Assembly: GCA_030041005.1 (NCBI GenBank)
Contig: JASHOR010000131.1
Coordinates: 62,001 to 126,000 of the forward strand
Direction: 5' to 3'
Length of the DNA: 64,000 nt
From: Xanthobacteraceae bacterium
GTDB lineage: Bacteria > Pseudomonadota > Alphaproteobacteria > Rhizobiales > Xanthobacteraceae
The notes below the pieces were generated by a model that ran no database searches, had not been told where the DNA came from, and worked only from the letters and a program-made list of their open reading frames with translations. A program made the translations under genes and the position numbers. Position 1 is the first letter of the stretch, and each line of letters begins with the position of its first letter. Of this stretch, positions 42,416 to 51,452 are shown one piece after another.

Positions 42416-45400
42416 ATGAAATCTGGCGGTCCATGGAGCTTGTTTGGTCTTCGCCCGAAAACGCGCGAGGTCGGGCGCGAGCCTGCGCGACCATCAGATG
42501 TGTCTGTCGGCCAATGGCTGAACGGCGTCATTCAAACAACCGAGAGCGAGGATTCGATGGATGGCCGAGCGCGCCAGCCGCTCCCTCGCGAAGGCAGCGG
42601 GCGCAATCGCGACGGCAAGTACGCCGGCCGCCCCTATCGCGGCGATCGAGGCCATGGAGAATCGGCGCGTGTCGATGCGGCGCTGCCCGTAAGGTCCAAT
42701 GGCCTACCTGACAGCGGCCAACAGTCCCGGAAGCCCGAACCGGAAGCGACGGCGCGCGCGCGGGAAAAGCTGGGCGACTTCCACGCACGTCTCGACGATC
42801 TGACGCGCCAGCTCGACCGGATGTCGCTCGCCCAAATTGCGCGGCGAAGCTCCGCGTCGGCGAGGTCCGAACCGCCCAATGAACAGCCCCAGCGACAGGA
42901 CGGTGGCGAGGCGACTGGCAATCCGGCGGAGCCGCAGCGCACGCACGAACAGGTGCTACTGATCGATCAGGCCGTCGCCGAGATCACGGCACGGCAGCGC
43001 GCGTTGGACGGCGAGGCCACGATGCCGTCGCCGCCAGTGGCGCACATTGCCGAGACGGATGAGACGGCCGTTGTCACATCCCCTCCCGCCGACGCGGGCG
43101 GTCCTCCTGCGATGGATTTTTCGGGGTTGGAGGAGCAGTTGCGTCGCATCACGGCGCAGATCGATGCTTTGGCGCCGGCACGTGACCTTGAAAAAGCCAT
43201 GGCGGCGATCCGGGCAGATCTCGCGGAGATCGGCCACCAACTCAATGAAGCCTTGCCGCGGCGCGCGCTGGAGTCGATCGAAACGGAGATCAAGGCTCTC
43301 GGCGAACGGATCGATCATAGCCGCCAGTCCGGCGTCGATCCGAGCGCACTGTCAGGCCTCGAGCGCGGACTTTCCGAAGCCCACCATGCCTTGCACGCGC
43401 TGACGCCGGCCGAGAGCCTGGTCGGTTTCGAGGAGGCGGTGGATTCGCTGACGCAAAAGCTCGATCTCATTCTCGCCAGGGACGACCCATCGGCCCTGCA
43501 ACAGCTCGAAGCGGCGATCGGCGGTTTACGCGGAATCGTTGCGCATGTGGCGTCCAACGACACGCTGACGAAAGTCGCGGAAGACGTGCGGACGTTGGCG
43601 GCGCAGGTTGACAGCCTCGCCGATAACGCTGCGACCGGTTACGCCGTATCGGCCCTCGAACAACGCATCGACACGCTGGGAAGCGCGCTTGCCGCTCAAG
43701 TCGACGGCATCGCCAATCATGCGGCATCCGGCCAAGCCATCTCGGGGCTCGAACACCGCCTCGACACCCTCGCCGCCGGGCTCTCGGAGCGGGTTGACGC
43801 CATCGCCAACAATGCGGCCACCGGGCAGGCCGTTTCGGCGCTCGATCAACGTCTCGACACGCTCGTTGGCGCACTCACCGCATCGAGCGAGGCCGGCCAC
43901 GCAGTGCCGCGCGACCTGGAAACGCTGCTGGCGGGGCTGATCGAAAAGCTTGAATGGGTGCAGTTAACGCATACCGATCACGCCGCTCTCGCGCATCTGG
44001 AGGACCGGATTGCCACCTTGGTGCAACGGTTCGATGCATCCGACGCGCGGCTTGGCCATTTGGAAGCTATCGAGCGCGGCCTCGCCGATCTCCTGGTGCA
44101 CATCGAACAGATGCGCGACATTCACGGTCTGATGCCCGCGGCAGCACAAATCGTCGGGCAAGGTGGCGCCGGAGCGAGCGAATTTGAGCGGCGGACGCAG
44201 GATTCGCTTGAAGTCATCCAGGGCACCGTGGAGCGCGTGATTGAGCGCCTGGCCGTAATTGAAGGCGGCTTGCGCGGAGAGCCGACACGCCGCTCGGGTG
44301 CGGCCAACCTGCCGGTGCCGGCTCAGTTGCAGTCGCCGGAGTCGACTCCAACCGTTTCCGAAGCCACTCCGATTGTGCCGGAACCGCCGTCGTCGAAGAC
44401 TGCGGATGCCAACAACGCGGCGGCGCCACGTCACCCGCTCGATCCGACGCTTCCTCCCGACCACCCGCTCGAACCCCGTTCCGACGCAGGCCGCTCGCGA
44501 AGCAGTTTGACCTCCGAAACCGCAGTCGCCGCGGGAAAGCCACCCGTCATTGCGGATGCCGAGCGGCCCGATTTCATTGCCGCCGCGCGGCGCGCGGCTC
44601 AGGCCACGGCTTGGGAGGGCTCGGGGCAAAAAGTCGGTGCGGGAGTGGTTGCGCAGCCGGCCGGAGGGACGGGGCGGCTGTCGCAGCGTCTGCGCAAGTT
44701 GCTCGCCGCAGGCGGCGCCATTCTCATCCTGATCGGCGGCGCCAGCATCGCCACGAGGTTGTTCAACGGATTCGGTCCCGTCTCTTCCCCGCAGACTCGT
44801 GCGGAACAAACGCCGTCGTCTGCCGGTGCGCCACCAACCGCAGTCCCGGCCAAGCCGGCGTCGGTGCACGGCTCAGCGGCACCGCTATCCAATCCGGCGC
44901 AAGCGGCGCCGGCGGACGGCACGCCCGCCGCCGTAAAGTCAAAGCTGGAACGGCAATCGATGGCGCCGGTAGAAGGCGCGGCGCCGAAGACCGCATCGGT
45001 GCCGGTCGCGGCCCCGGTCAGCGGGCCAGCCGCGGCCGCGATGCCGTCGTGGGCGACGCCTGACATCACCGGTGCGTTGCCGCAGCAGGACTCTGTTGCG
45101 GCGGTCACACCATCGACGGATTCCACGTCTGCTTCATTCGAGGAGAAGCTCCCCGACACAATCGGCAATCCGGCGCTGCGCAAGGCGGCCCTGGGCGGCA
45201 ATCCTGCCGCCGCTTATGTGGTGGCAATACGCTTTGCTGACGGTCGCGGCGTGCTGCAAGACGACGAAGCGGCCGCGTACTGGCTGGAGCGCGCGTCCAA
45301 GGCAGGCTTGGCGCCGGCGCAATTCCGTCTGGGCGGATTCTACGAAAGGGGTATCGGCGTCACCAAGAACCTCGCCGTCGCCCGCGACCTCTATCTTTCG

Positions 45401-45841
45401 GCTGCGCAGAAGGGCAACGGCAACGCCATGCATAATCTGGCCGTGCTTTACGCCGAGGGTGTCGACGGCCAGCCCGATTACGGCAAGGCCGCGGGTTGGT
45501 TCCGCAAGGCTGCCGATCACGGCATCAAGGACAGCCAATACAATCTTGGTATCCTCTACGCGCGCGGCGTCGGCGTCGAGAAAAGCGACACGGAATCCTA
45601 CAAGTGGTTCGCACTCGCGGCCAATCAGGGCGACAAGGATGCCGCCAAGAAGCGCGACGAGATCGCGTCGCATCTCGACCCGACATCGCTCGCCGCGGCA
45701 CGCCTCGCGGTCAAAAACTGGTCACTCGAACCGCAGCCGGAGGATGCCGTCAACGTCAAGGTTGAAAAGGCCTGGACCCAAACGGCAAACACTTCCCGCA
45801 AGCAGAAGCCGAAACCGCCTCCGGTCTCGATTCCAGGGTAG
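42416..45841 (+). CDS. PodJ/PodJL-like localization factor: coiled coil, TM, SEL1 repeats
   Basis: N-terminus MKSGGPWSLFGLRPKTREVGREPARPSDVSVGQWLNGVI; long coiled coil; TM LLAAGGAILILIGGASIATRL; SEL1 repeats PAAAYVVAIRFADGRGV..AAYWLERASKAGLAPAQFRLGGFYERGIGV. Confidence 0.82.
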   Translation: MKSGGPWSLFGLRPKTREVGREPARPSDVSVGQWLNGVIQTTESEDSMDGRARQPLPREGSGRNRDGKYAGRPYRGDRGHGESARVDAALPVRSNGLPDSGQQSRKPEPEATARAREKLGDFHARLDDLTRQLDRMSLAQIARRSSASARSEPPNEQPQRQDGGEATGNPAEPQRTHEQVLLIDQAVAEITARQRALDGEATMPSPPVAHIAETDETAVVTSPPADAGGPPAMDFSGLEEQLRRITAQIDALAPARDLEKAMAAIRADLAEIGHQLNEALPRRALESIETEIKALGERIDHSRQSGVDPSALSGLERGLSEAHHALHALTPAESLVGFEEAVDSLTQKLDLILARDDPSALQQLEAAIGGLRGIVAHVASNDTLTKVAEDVRTLAAQVDSLADNAATGYAVSALEQRIDTLGSALAAQVDGIANHAASGQAISGLEHRLDTLAAGLSERVDAIANNAATGQAVSALDQRLDTLVGALTASSEAGHAVPRDLETLLAGLIEKLEWVQLTHTDHAALAHLEDRIATLVQRFDASDARLGHLEAIERGLADLLVHIEQMRDIHGLMPAAAQIVGQGGAGASEFERRTQDSLEVIQGTVERVIERLAVIEGGLRGEPTRRSGAANLPVPAQLQSPESTPTVSEATPIVPEPPSSKTADANNAAAPRHPLDPTLPPDHPLEPRSDAGRSRSSLTSETAVAAGKPPVIADAERPDFIAAARRAAQATAWEGSGQKVGAGVVAQPAGGTGRLSQRLRKLLAAGGAILILIGGASIATRLFNGFGPVSSPQTRAEQTPSSAGAPPTAVPAKPASVHGSAAPLSNPAQAAPADGTPAAVKSKLERQSMAPVEGAAPKTASVPVAAPVSGPAAAAMPSWATPDITGALPQQDSVAAVTPSTDSTSASFEEKLPDTIGNPALRKAALGGNPAAAYVVAIRFADGRGVLQDDEAAAYWLERASKAGLAPAQFRLGGFYERGIGVTKNLAVARDLYLSAAQKGNGNAMHNLAVLYAEGVDGQPDYGKAAGWFRKAADHGIKDSQYNLGILYARGVGVEKSDTESYKWFALAANQGDKDAAKKRDEIASHLDPTSLAAARLAVKNWSLEPQPEDAVNVKVEKAWTQTANTSRKQKPKPPPVSIPG
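43607..43885 (+). repeat. Three tandem 93-bp (31-codon) repeats inside the PodJ-like CDS
   Basis: VDSLADNAATGYAVSALEQRIDTLGSALAAQ / VDGIANHAASGQAISGLEHRLDTLAAGLSER / VDAIANNAATGQAVSALDQRLDTLVGALTAS. Confidence 0.85.
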
Positions 45842-45870
45842 GAACCGGCATTGCAGCGGCAGCGCGTCGA

Positions 45871-46617
45871 TCAATCCGGCAGGCAGCGGACGGCGGCAAC
45901 CGCATAGAGGCGACGTTCGCCGAGCAAATGCGCGGTGATGGGCCGACTGCCGAACAACATCGCCACCGCTCGATCACGAACATTGAGACCGCCGGCGTAA
46001 GCGCCGAACGCGGGCATCACCAGACGTCGTCCGTCACCGACGAAGCAGCGCCGGCTCACCGCGTGACCGCGCCGCGCCACGCGCGCGAGCGGATGCAGGT
46101 GACCGGCGATTTCGCCATCGCAGGCAGCGGGCGAGGGCTTATGGCGGAAGGTGATCGGCCCGAGTACCAGTGTCTCGGCGAAGCGTCCGCCGACGTTCAC
46201 GGCGGGATTGGGATCGTGATTGCCGGCGATCCATAGCCAATCGCGGCCCCGTTGCAAGGCCTGGAGCGCGATGCGGTCAACCATGGACATGCGGGCGGCC
46301 CCCTCGCCGTCGTGAAAGCTGTCGCCGAGCGCGACCAGGCACTGAGGGGCATATCGCCCAACAAGGCGAGCAAGTCGCGCCAGCGTCGCTGCGGTATCGT
46401 AAGGGGGCAGCAGCACCCCGCGCGCCGCGAACGCGGAGCCCTTCTCCAGGTGCAGATCGGCAACCACCAGGAGCTTCTCCTCCGGCCAGTACAGCGCTCC
46501 GGCCGGATCGGCGTGGAGGGTCGTCTCAGAAATGACAATCGCGTGTTCTTTGCTTCCTTCACCCTTGCGGGAAAGGTCCCCCGAAGTTCGCGACACGCGC
46601 GATGCCTGGGCGCTCAT
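45871..46617 (-). CDS. pdeM: Ligase-associated DNA damage response endonuclease PdeM
   Basis: LLVVADLHLEKGSAFAARGVLLPPYDTAATLARL; LGDSFHDG; IAGNHDP; GEIAGHLHP. Confidence 0.93.
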   Translation of the reverse strand: MSAQASRVSRTSGDLSRKGEGSKEHAIVISETTLHADPAGALYWPEEKLLVVADLHLEKGSAFAARGVLLPPYDTAATLARLARLVGRYAPQCLVALGDSFHDGEGAARMSMVDRIALQALQRGRDWLWIAGNHDPNPAVNVGGRFAETLVLGPITFRHKPSPAACDGEIAGHLHPLARVARRGHAVSRRCFVGDGRRLVMPAFGAYAGGLNVRDRAVAMLFGSRPITAHLLGERRLYAVAAVRCLPD

Positions 46618-49316
46618 TGCATCGCTTCCCGCGCCAGTTCGTCCGCCGCTTCGGCGAGCAACGACTCGGCTGCCTCGCCGTAAACGGCCTCGCGCCCGAT
46701 TTCCAGCATCACCGGCACCGCGAGTGGAGAAACATGGTCGAGCGGCTTATGGACGATTCGCCCCTTGATGCGCGAGAGCATTTCGCCGAGGCGGCGCACG
46801 TCGAGCAGCCCGGTCGCCGCGTCGGCGCGCGCCGCGCGGAGCAATACGTGATCGGGTTGATGGCTGCGCAGCACATCGTAAACAAGGTCGGTCGAGATCG
46901 TGAGCTGCCGCCGCGACTTTTCCTGGCCGGGGAAGCGGCGCTCGATCAGGCCGGCGATGATCGCGCAATTGCGAAAGGTACGCTTCATCATCGCCGACTC
47001 GGCAAGCCAAGCGTCGAGATCGTCGCCGAGCATGTCCTCGTCGAAAAGGGCGGCAAGGGAAGGCTCACCGCGCTGCAGACACATCGCGACGTCACCCAGC
47101 CCCCACACCGCGAGAGCATATTCGTTGGCGACAAAGCCCAGCGGCCTTAAGCGCGCGCGCTCGAGTCGACGCGTCAGCAGCATGCCGAGCGTCTGATGCG
47201 CAAGCCGTCCTTCGAACGGATAGCAGACGAGATAATGCTTGTCGGCGCGGGGGAAGGTTTCGACCAGAAGCTCACGCCGGCCCGGCAGCCGCGACCGCCA
47301 TTTTTGTATTTCGAGCCATTCGCGCACTTGCGCCGGCAGTCCGCGCCATTGCTGCGGGTCGGAGAGGATGCCGCGCACCCGTTCCGCCAGATAGGTCGAA
47401 AGTGGAAATTTGCCGCCTTCATAGGCCGGCACTTTCGGGTCAGTGGACGCCGAGCGCGAAACGTAGACTTCCTCCTCGACGAGAGCCTCGTATTTGAGGA
47501 CCTCGCCGGCAAACACGAACGTGTCGCCGGGCACCATCGTCTCGACGAAATATTCTTCGACCTGGCCGAGCAATCGACCGCCGCGCGGGATCAATTTCGA
47601 CGCACGCGAGCGCACGAGGCGCACCTTGAGCATGTCGGCTTCGACAATGGTGCCGACATTGAGCCGATAACGCTGGGCAACGCCGGGATGAGCGATCCGC
47701 CAGCGTCCGTCCTTGCCCTGGCGAATGCGGGCGAAACGGTCGTAGGCCCTGAGCGCATATCCCCCGGTGGCGACGAAATCGACCACGGCGTCGAAGTCCC
47801 TACGCGTCAGTCCCCGATAGGGCGCGGCCGTCTTAACCTCGGCGTATAGATCGTCGGCAAGAAACGTCCCGGCGCAGGCACAGCCGAGGATGTGCTGGGC
47901 CAACACGTCGAGGGCGCCAAGCCGCAGGGGCGGCGTGTCTTGCGCGTTCTCGGCGATAGCATCCAGGGCGGCGCGGCATTCCAGCACTTCGAAGCGGTTG
48001 GCGGGAACGAGCACGCCCTTCGACGGCTCGTCCATGCGGTGATTGGCGCGGCCGATACGCTGCAGCAGCCGCGAGGCGCCTTTCGGCGCGCCGACATTGA
48101 TGACAAGATCGACGTCCCCCCAATCCACGCCAAGGTCAAGCGACGATGTGCACACGACCGCGCGCAGCCGGCCGCTCGCCATCGCGCCTTCGACCCGGCG
48201 CCGCTGCGCTACATCCAGCGAGCCGTGATGAAGCGCAATCGTCAGATTGTCGTCGTTGAGGTGCCACAGGTCCTGAAAAATTCCTTCGGCCTGGCTGCGG
48301 GTATTGACGAAGATCAGCGTGGTGCGGTGGGCCTTGACGAGCTGGTAGATCTCGCCGAGCGCGTAGCGCGCCGAATGGCTCGACCATGGCAGTGGTTCGC
48401 GCGTGTCGAGTATCGATACGTCAGGCGCCGCACCGCCCTGGGCGATGACGAGGTCTGCGCGTGCTTCACCCTGCTGCTGCGGCACCATGAAACGGCACAG
48501 CTCGTCGGGTTCGGCCACTGTCGCCGACAGCCCGATGCTGGTGAGGCACGGCGCCAGGCGAAACAGGCGCGCGAGATCGAGCGAGAGAAGATCGCCGCGC
48601 TTGGAGGTGACCAGCGCATGCAGCTCGTCGAGAACGACGCGCCTGAGCGATCCGAACAGATAAGGCGCGTCGGCGGACGCGAGCAGGAGCGCGATCTGCT
48701 CGGGCGTGGTGAGCAGAATATGCGGCGGGTCGCGACGCTGGCGCGCACGCTTGGAGGGTGGCGTATCGCCGGTGCGCGTCTCGATCCGGATCGGAAGTTC
48801 CATTTCCGCCAGCGGGGTTTCAAGGTTCCGGGCAATGTCAACCGCCAGCGCCTTGAGCGGGGAGATGTAGAGGGTGTGCAGCCCGCCCTCGCGCCGAACG
48901 CCGCGGCCGGTGGAGAGGAGGCGCCGAGGAGTTTGCTCAATAGAGACGCTGGCACTACCTGCTCCTTCCCCCCTTGAGGGGGAGCGTTGGGGAGGGGTGT
49001 CAGCAGCATCTGGCCGATCAGTCCCCTCCCGACTCGCTTCGCTCGGCGACCGCCCCTGCAAGGGGGGAGGGAGCAGCGGGCTGCGGGTGGTCGGCAAATC
49101 TTGGCGTGACTCGGCAGCTCCACTTAACTCCACCAGGCTCGGCAAAAATCCGGCGAGCGTCTTGCCGCCGCCGGTGGGGGCGATCAGCAGCACCGAGCGG
49201 CCGGCGCGCGCCTTGCCCAGGAGTTCAAGCTGGTGCGCGCGCGGTGTCCAGCCGCGGCTCTCAAACCAGCGCGCGAACCGTTCCGGCAGGACGGCGGGGC
49301 GTTCGATGACGGTCAC
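46614..49316 (-). CDS. Ligase-associated DNA damage response DEXH box helicase (Lhr-like; contains in-frame insert)
   Basis: LIAPTGGGKTLAGFLPSL; YISPLKALAVDIARNL; VVLDELHAL; SLDLGVDWGDVDLVINVGAPKGASRLLQRIGRANHR. Confidence 0.94.
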   Translation of the reverse strand: MTVIERPAVLPERFARWFESRGWTPRAHQLELLGKARAGRSVLLIAPTGGGKTLAGFLPSLVELSGAAESRQDLPTTRSPLLPPPLQGRSPSEASREGTDRPDAADTPPQRSPSRGEGAGSASVSIEQTPRRLLSTGRGVRREGGLHTLYISPLKALAVDIARNLETPLAEMELPIRIETRTGDTPPSKRARQRRDPPHILLTTPEQIALLLASADAPYLFGSLRRVVLDELHALVTSKRGDLLSLDLARLFRLAPCLTSIGLSATVAEPDELCRFMVPQQQGEARADLVIAQGGAAPDVSILDTREPLPWSSHSARYALGEIYQLVKAHRTTLIFVNTRSQAEGIFQDLWHLNDDNLTIALHHGSLDVAQRRRVEGAMASGRLRAVVCTSSLDLGVDWGDVDLVINVGAPKGASRLLQRIGRANHRMDEPSKGVLVPANRFEVLECRAALDAIAENAQDTPPLRLGALDVLAQHILGCACAGTFLADDLYAEVKTAAPYRGLTRRDFDAVVDFVATGGYALRAYDRFARIRQGKDGRWRIAHPGVAQRYRLNVGTIVEADMLKVRLVRSRASKLIPRGGRLLGQVEEYFVETMVPGDTFVFAGEVLKYEALVEEEVYVSRSASTDPKVPAYEGGKFPLSTYLAERVRGILSDPQQWRGLPAQVREWLEIQKWRSRLPGRRELLVETFPRADKHYLVCYPFEGRLAHQTLGMLLTRRLERARLRPLGFVANEYALAVWGLGDVAMCLQRGEPSLAALFDEDMLGDDLDAWLAESAMMKRTFRNCAIIAGLIERRFPGQEKSRRQLTISTDLVYDVLRSHQPDHVLLRAARADAATGLLDVRRLGEMLSRIKGRIVHKPLDHVSPLAVPVMLEIGREAVYGEAAESLLAEAADELAREAMQ
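48895..49110 (-). repeat. GC-rich palindromic repeat apparently inserted in the helicase CDS (limits approximate)
   Basis: CTGCTCCTTCCCCCCTTGAGGGGGAGCGTTGGGGAGGGGTG...CCCCTCCCGACTCGCTTCGCTCGGCGACCGCCCCTGCAAGGGGGGAGGGAGCAG; encodes ...TRSPLLPPPLQGRSPSEASREGTDRPDAADTPPQRSPSRGEGAG... between the Walker A region and YISPLKALAVD. Confidence 0.7.
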
Positions 49317-50296
49317 GGGCGAGACGTAACCGGCGAGCGTGGTGCGGTCGAGGCCTGGGCGACCACCACGAGACTGTCCACCGGCACCCCTCGCTCGCTG
49401 CGCACGGCCGCCCGGACGAGAGAGACGACCGTCAGTCCGCGCGTGGCGAGCAGGTCGCGAACGTGCGATTCGCTGTGGGCGTAGCGCAGCGTCGGCAACA
49501 GCTTGACGCCGTCGCTGGAAAACGTCTCGACGGTGAAGGCGAACAAGCCGCCGGGCGCCAGCACGGTCGCAACGCCGGACACGATCGGGGCGAGATCGTT
49601 CACATAGACGAAGACGTCGGCGGCAAGCACGAGCTGATATGTTCGCGGCGCAGCCGCTTCTTCCTGCAGCGCCTCGACAAGATCGGACACGATCAGTCGG
49701 TCGTAGATGTGCTTTGCCGCCGCCTGATCGATCATCGCCGGCGAAAGATCGACGCCGGCAAGCTGTTCGGCGAATGGCCGAAAGACGGCGCCGGCGAGCC
49801 CGGTGCCGCAGCCGAGATCGAGCACGGAGCCGTAACGCATCGGCTGTCCCGCTTGGCGCATCACCACGCCGACTGCGTCGCCGAGCAGCGCCGGTGCGCG
49901 ATAGCAGAGGCGCGCGGTGAGCGCCGCGTCATACCGTTCGGCGTATTGATCGAACAGCCGGCGGACATAGGTCGGCGTCATGGCCGGCGTGGCATCGCCG
50001 GCTCCGAGCCGCGCGAGTTGCAGCCGCGCGCCGTGGTAATCCTCAGGGTCGGCCGCGCACACTTTCTCGAAGGCGGCGACGGCGCCGGCGCAATCGCCGA
50101 GGCGGTCGCGAATGGCGCCGAGCGCAAACCATGCGGTGGCGAAGCCCGGTGCGAGTTGGACGGTCTGCACGAGGATGTCGGCGGCAGCGGCAAAATCGCC
50201 GCGCGCGGCATGATCCAGCGCCCATTTGTAGCGCCGGTCGAGGATAAGATCGCCGGAGGAAACGAAGAGCGGCCCGGTATCAGTCATGGCTGGCAT
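49313..50296 (-). CDS. TPR-containing class I SAM methyltransferase
   Basis: TPR-like N-terminus; VLDLGCGTGLAGAVFRPFAEQLAGVDLSPAMIDQAA; overlaps helicase start by 4 bp. Confidence 0.85.
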   Translation of the reverse strand: MPAMTDTGPLFVSSGDLILDRRYKWALDHAARGDFAAAADILVQTVQLAPGFATAWFALGAIRDRLGDCAGAVAAFEKVCAADPEDYHGARLQLARLGAGDATPAMTPTYVRRLFDQYAERYDAALTARLCYRAPALLGDAVGVVMRQAGQPMRYGSVLDLGCGTGLAGAVFRPFAEQLAGVDLSPAMIDQAAAKHIYDRLIVSDLVEALQEEAAAPRTYQLVLAADVFVYVNDLAPIVSGVATVLAPGGLFAFTVETFSSDGVKLLPTLRYAHSESHVRDLLATRGLTVVSLVRAAVRSERGVPVDSLVVVAQASTAPRSPVTSRP

Positions 50297-50409
50297 TCCG
50301 CGGGCGCGCGTTGCGCGAGCCCGGAATCCATAACCACTGACTGCGAAGACATTGCAAGGACACGGATTATGGATTCCGGACAGCCGCTTCGCGGCTTCCG
50401 GAATGACGC
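50287..50409. repeat. Extragenic palindromic repeat (GGAATCCATAAT family), copy R3
   Basis: GGCATTCCGCGGGCGCGCGTTGCGCGAGCCCGGAATCCATAACCAC...CGGATTATGGATTCCGGACAGCCGCTTCGCGGCTTCCGGAATGACGC. Confidence 0.65.
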
Positions 50410-50429
50410 GCAGCGTTTATGTATCTCCC

Positions 50430-51452
50430 ATGCGTCCTGAAAATATTCTCGCGCTGACGCTGGCCGGCATCTGCTGCAAACGCGGGTCATTTCACATCGA
50501 TCCGACACGGCCGGTCGAGCGCGCACTCATCACGCATGCGCACTCCGACCATGCGCGCGCCGGCCACGGTGCGGTGCTGGCGACACAGGAGACGCTTGAT
50601 CTCATGCGGCTGCGTTACGGCGAGAATTTCGCCGGCTCAACGCAGGCGGTCCGCTATGGCGAGGCTCTGGCGCTCGACGGCGTAACGGTGACGTTTCATC
50701 CCGCCGGTCACGTGCTCGGCTCGGCACAGATCGCAGTCGAAGCCGACGGTCTGCGCATCGTCGCTTCCGGCGATTACAAGAACGTCGCCGACCCGACCTG
50801 CGCGCCGTTTGCGCTTGTACGCTGCGACGTATTCATCACCGAGGCAACCTTCGCGCTCCCGGTGTTTCGGCACGGCGACCCGGGTGGCGAAATCGCAAAG
50901 CTGCTGCACTCGCTCGCCGTGTTTCCCGAGCGGGCGCATCTTGTCGGCGCCTATTCGCTCGGCAAGGCGCAGCGGTTGATCGCGCTCCTTCGCCAATCCG
51001 GCTACACCAACCCAATCTATCTGCATGGCGCGATGGAGAGTATCACCCGTTACTACGAAAGCCGCGGCATCGCGCTCGGCGCATTGCGCGCGGTCCGCGG
51101 CGCCGACAAGGCCGAGCTTGCCGGCACGATCACCATCTGTCCGCCATCGGCGCTCAACGAGCCTTGGGCACGGCGCTTCCCAGATCCCGTCAATGCGTTC
51201 GCATCGGGGTGGATGCGCGTGCGCGCGCGTGCGCGCCAGCAGGGCGTGGCGCTGCCGCTGGTCATTTCCGATCACGCCGATTGGGACGGCCTGACGGCAA
51301 CGGTTGCGGCGACCGGCGCCAACGAAATCTGGGTTACGCACGGCCAGGAGGATGCTCTGGTGCACTGGTGTGGGACGCGCGGGCTGAAGGCTTGTCCGCT
51401 CGATATTGCCGGTTACGGCGAGGAGGAAGACAACGGCGAGGCGACGGAATGA
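50430..51452 (+). CDS. Ligase-associated DNA damage response exonuclease (metallo-beta-lactamase fold)
   Basis: ALITHAHSDHARAGHGAVLATQETLDLM; FHPAGHVLGSAQIAVE; ASGDYKNVADPTCAPF; VISDHADWDGL. Confidence 0.94.
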   Translation: MRPENILALTLAGICCKRGSFHIDPTRPVERALITHAHSDHARAGHGAVLATQETLDLMRLRYGENFAGSTQAVRYGEALALDGVTVTFHPAGHVLGSAQIAVEADGLRIVASGDYKNVADPTCAPFALVRCDVFITEATFALPVFRHGDPGGEIAKLLHSLAVFPERAHLVGAYSLGKAQRLIALLRQSGYTNPIYLHGAMESITRYYESRGIALGALRAVRGADKAELAGTITICPPSALNEPWARRFPDPVNAFASGWMRVRARARQQGVALPLVISDHADWDGLTATVAATGANEIWVTHGQEDALVHWCGTRGLKACPLDIAGYGEEEDNGEATE

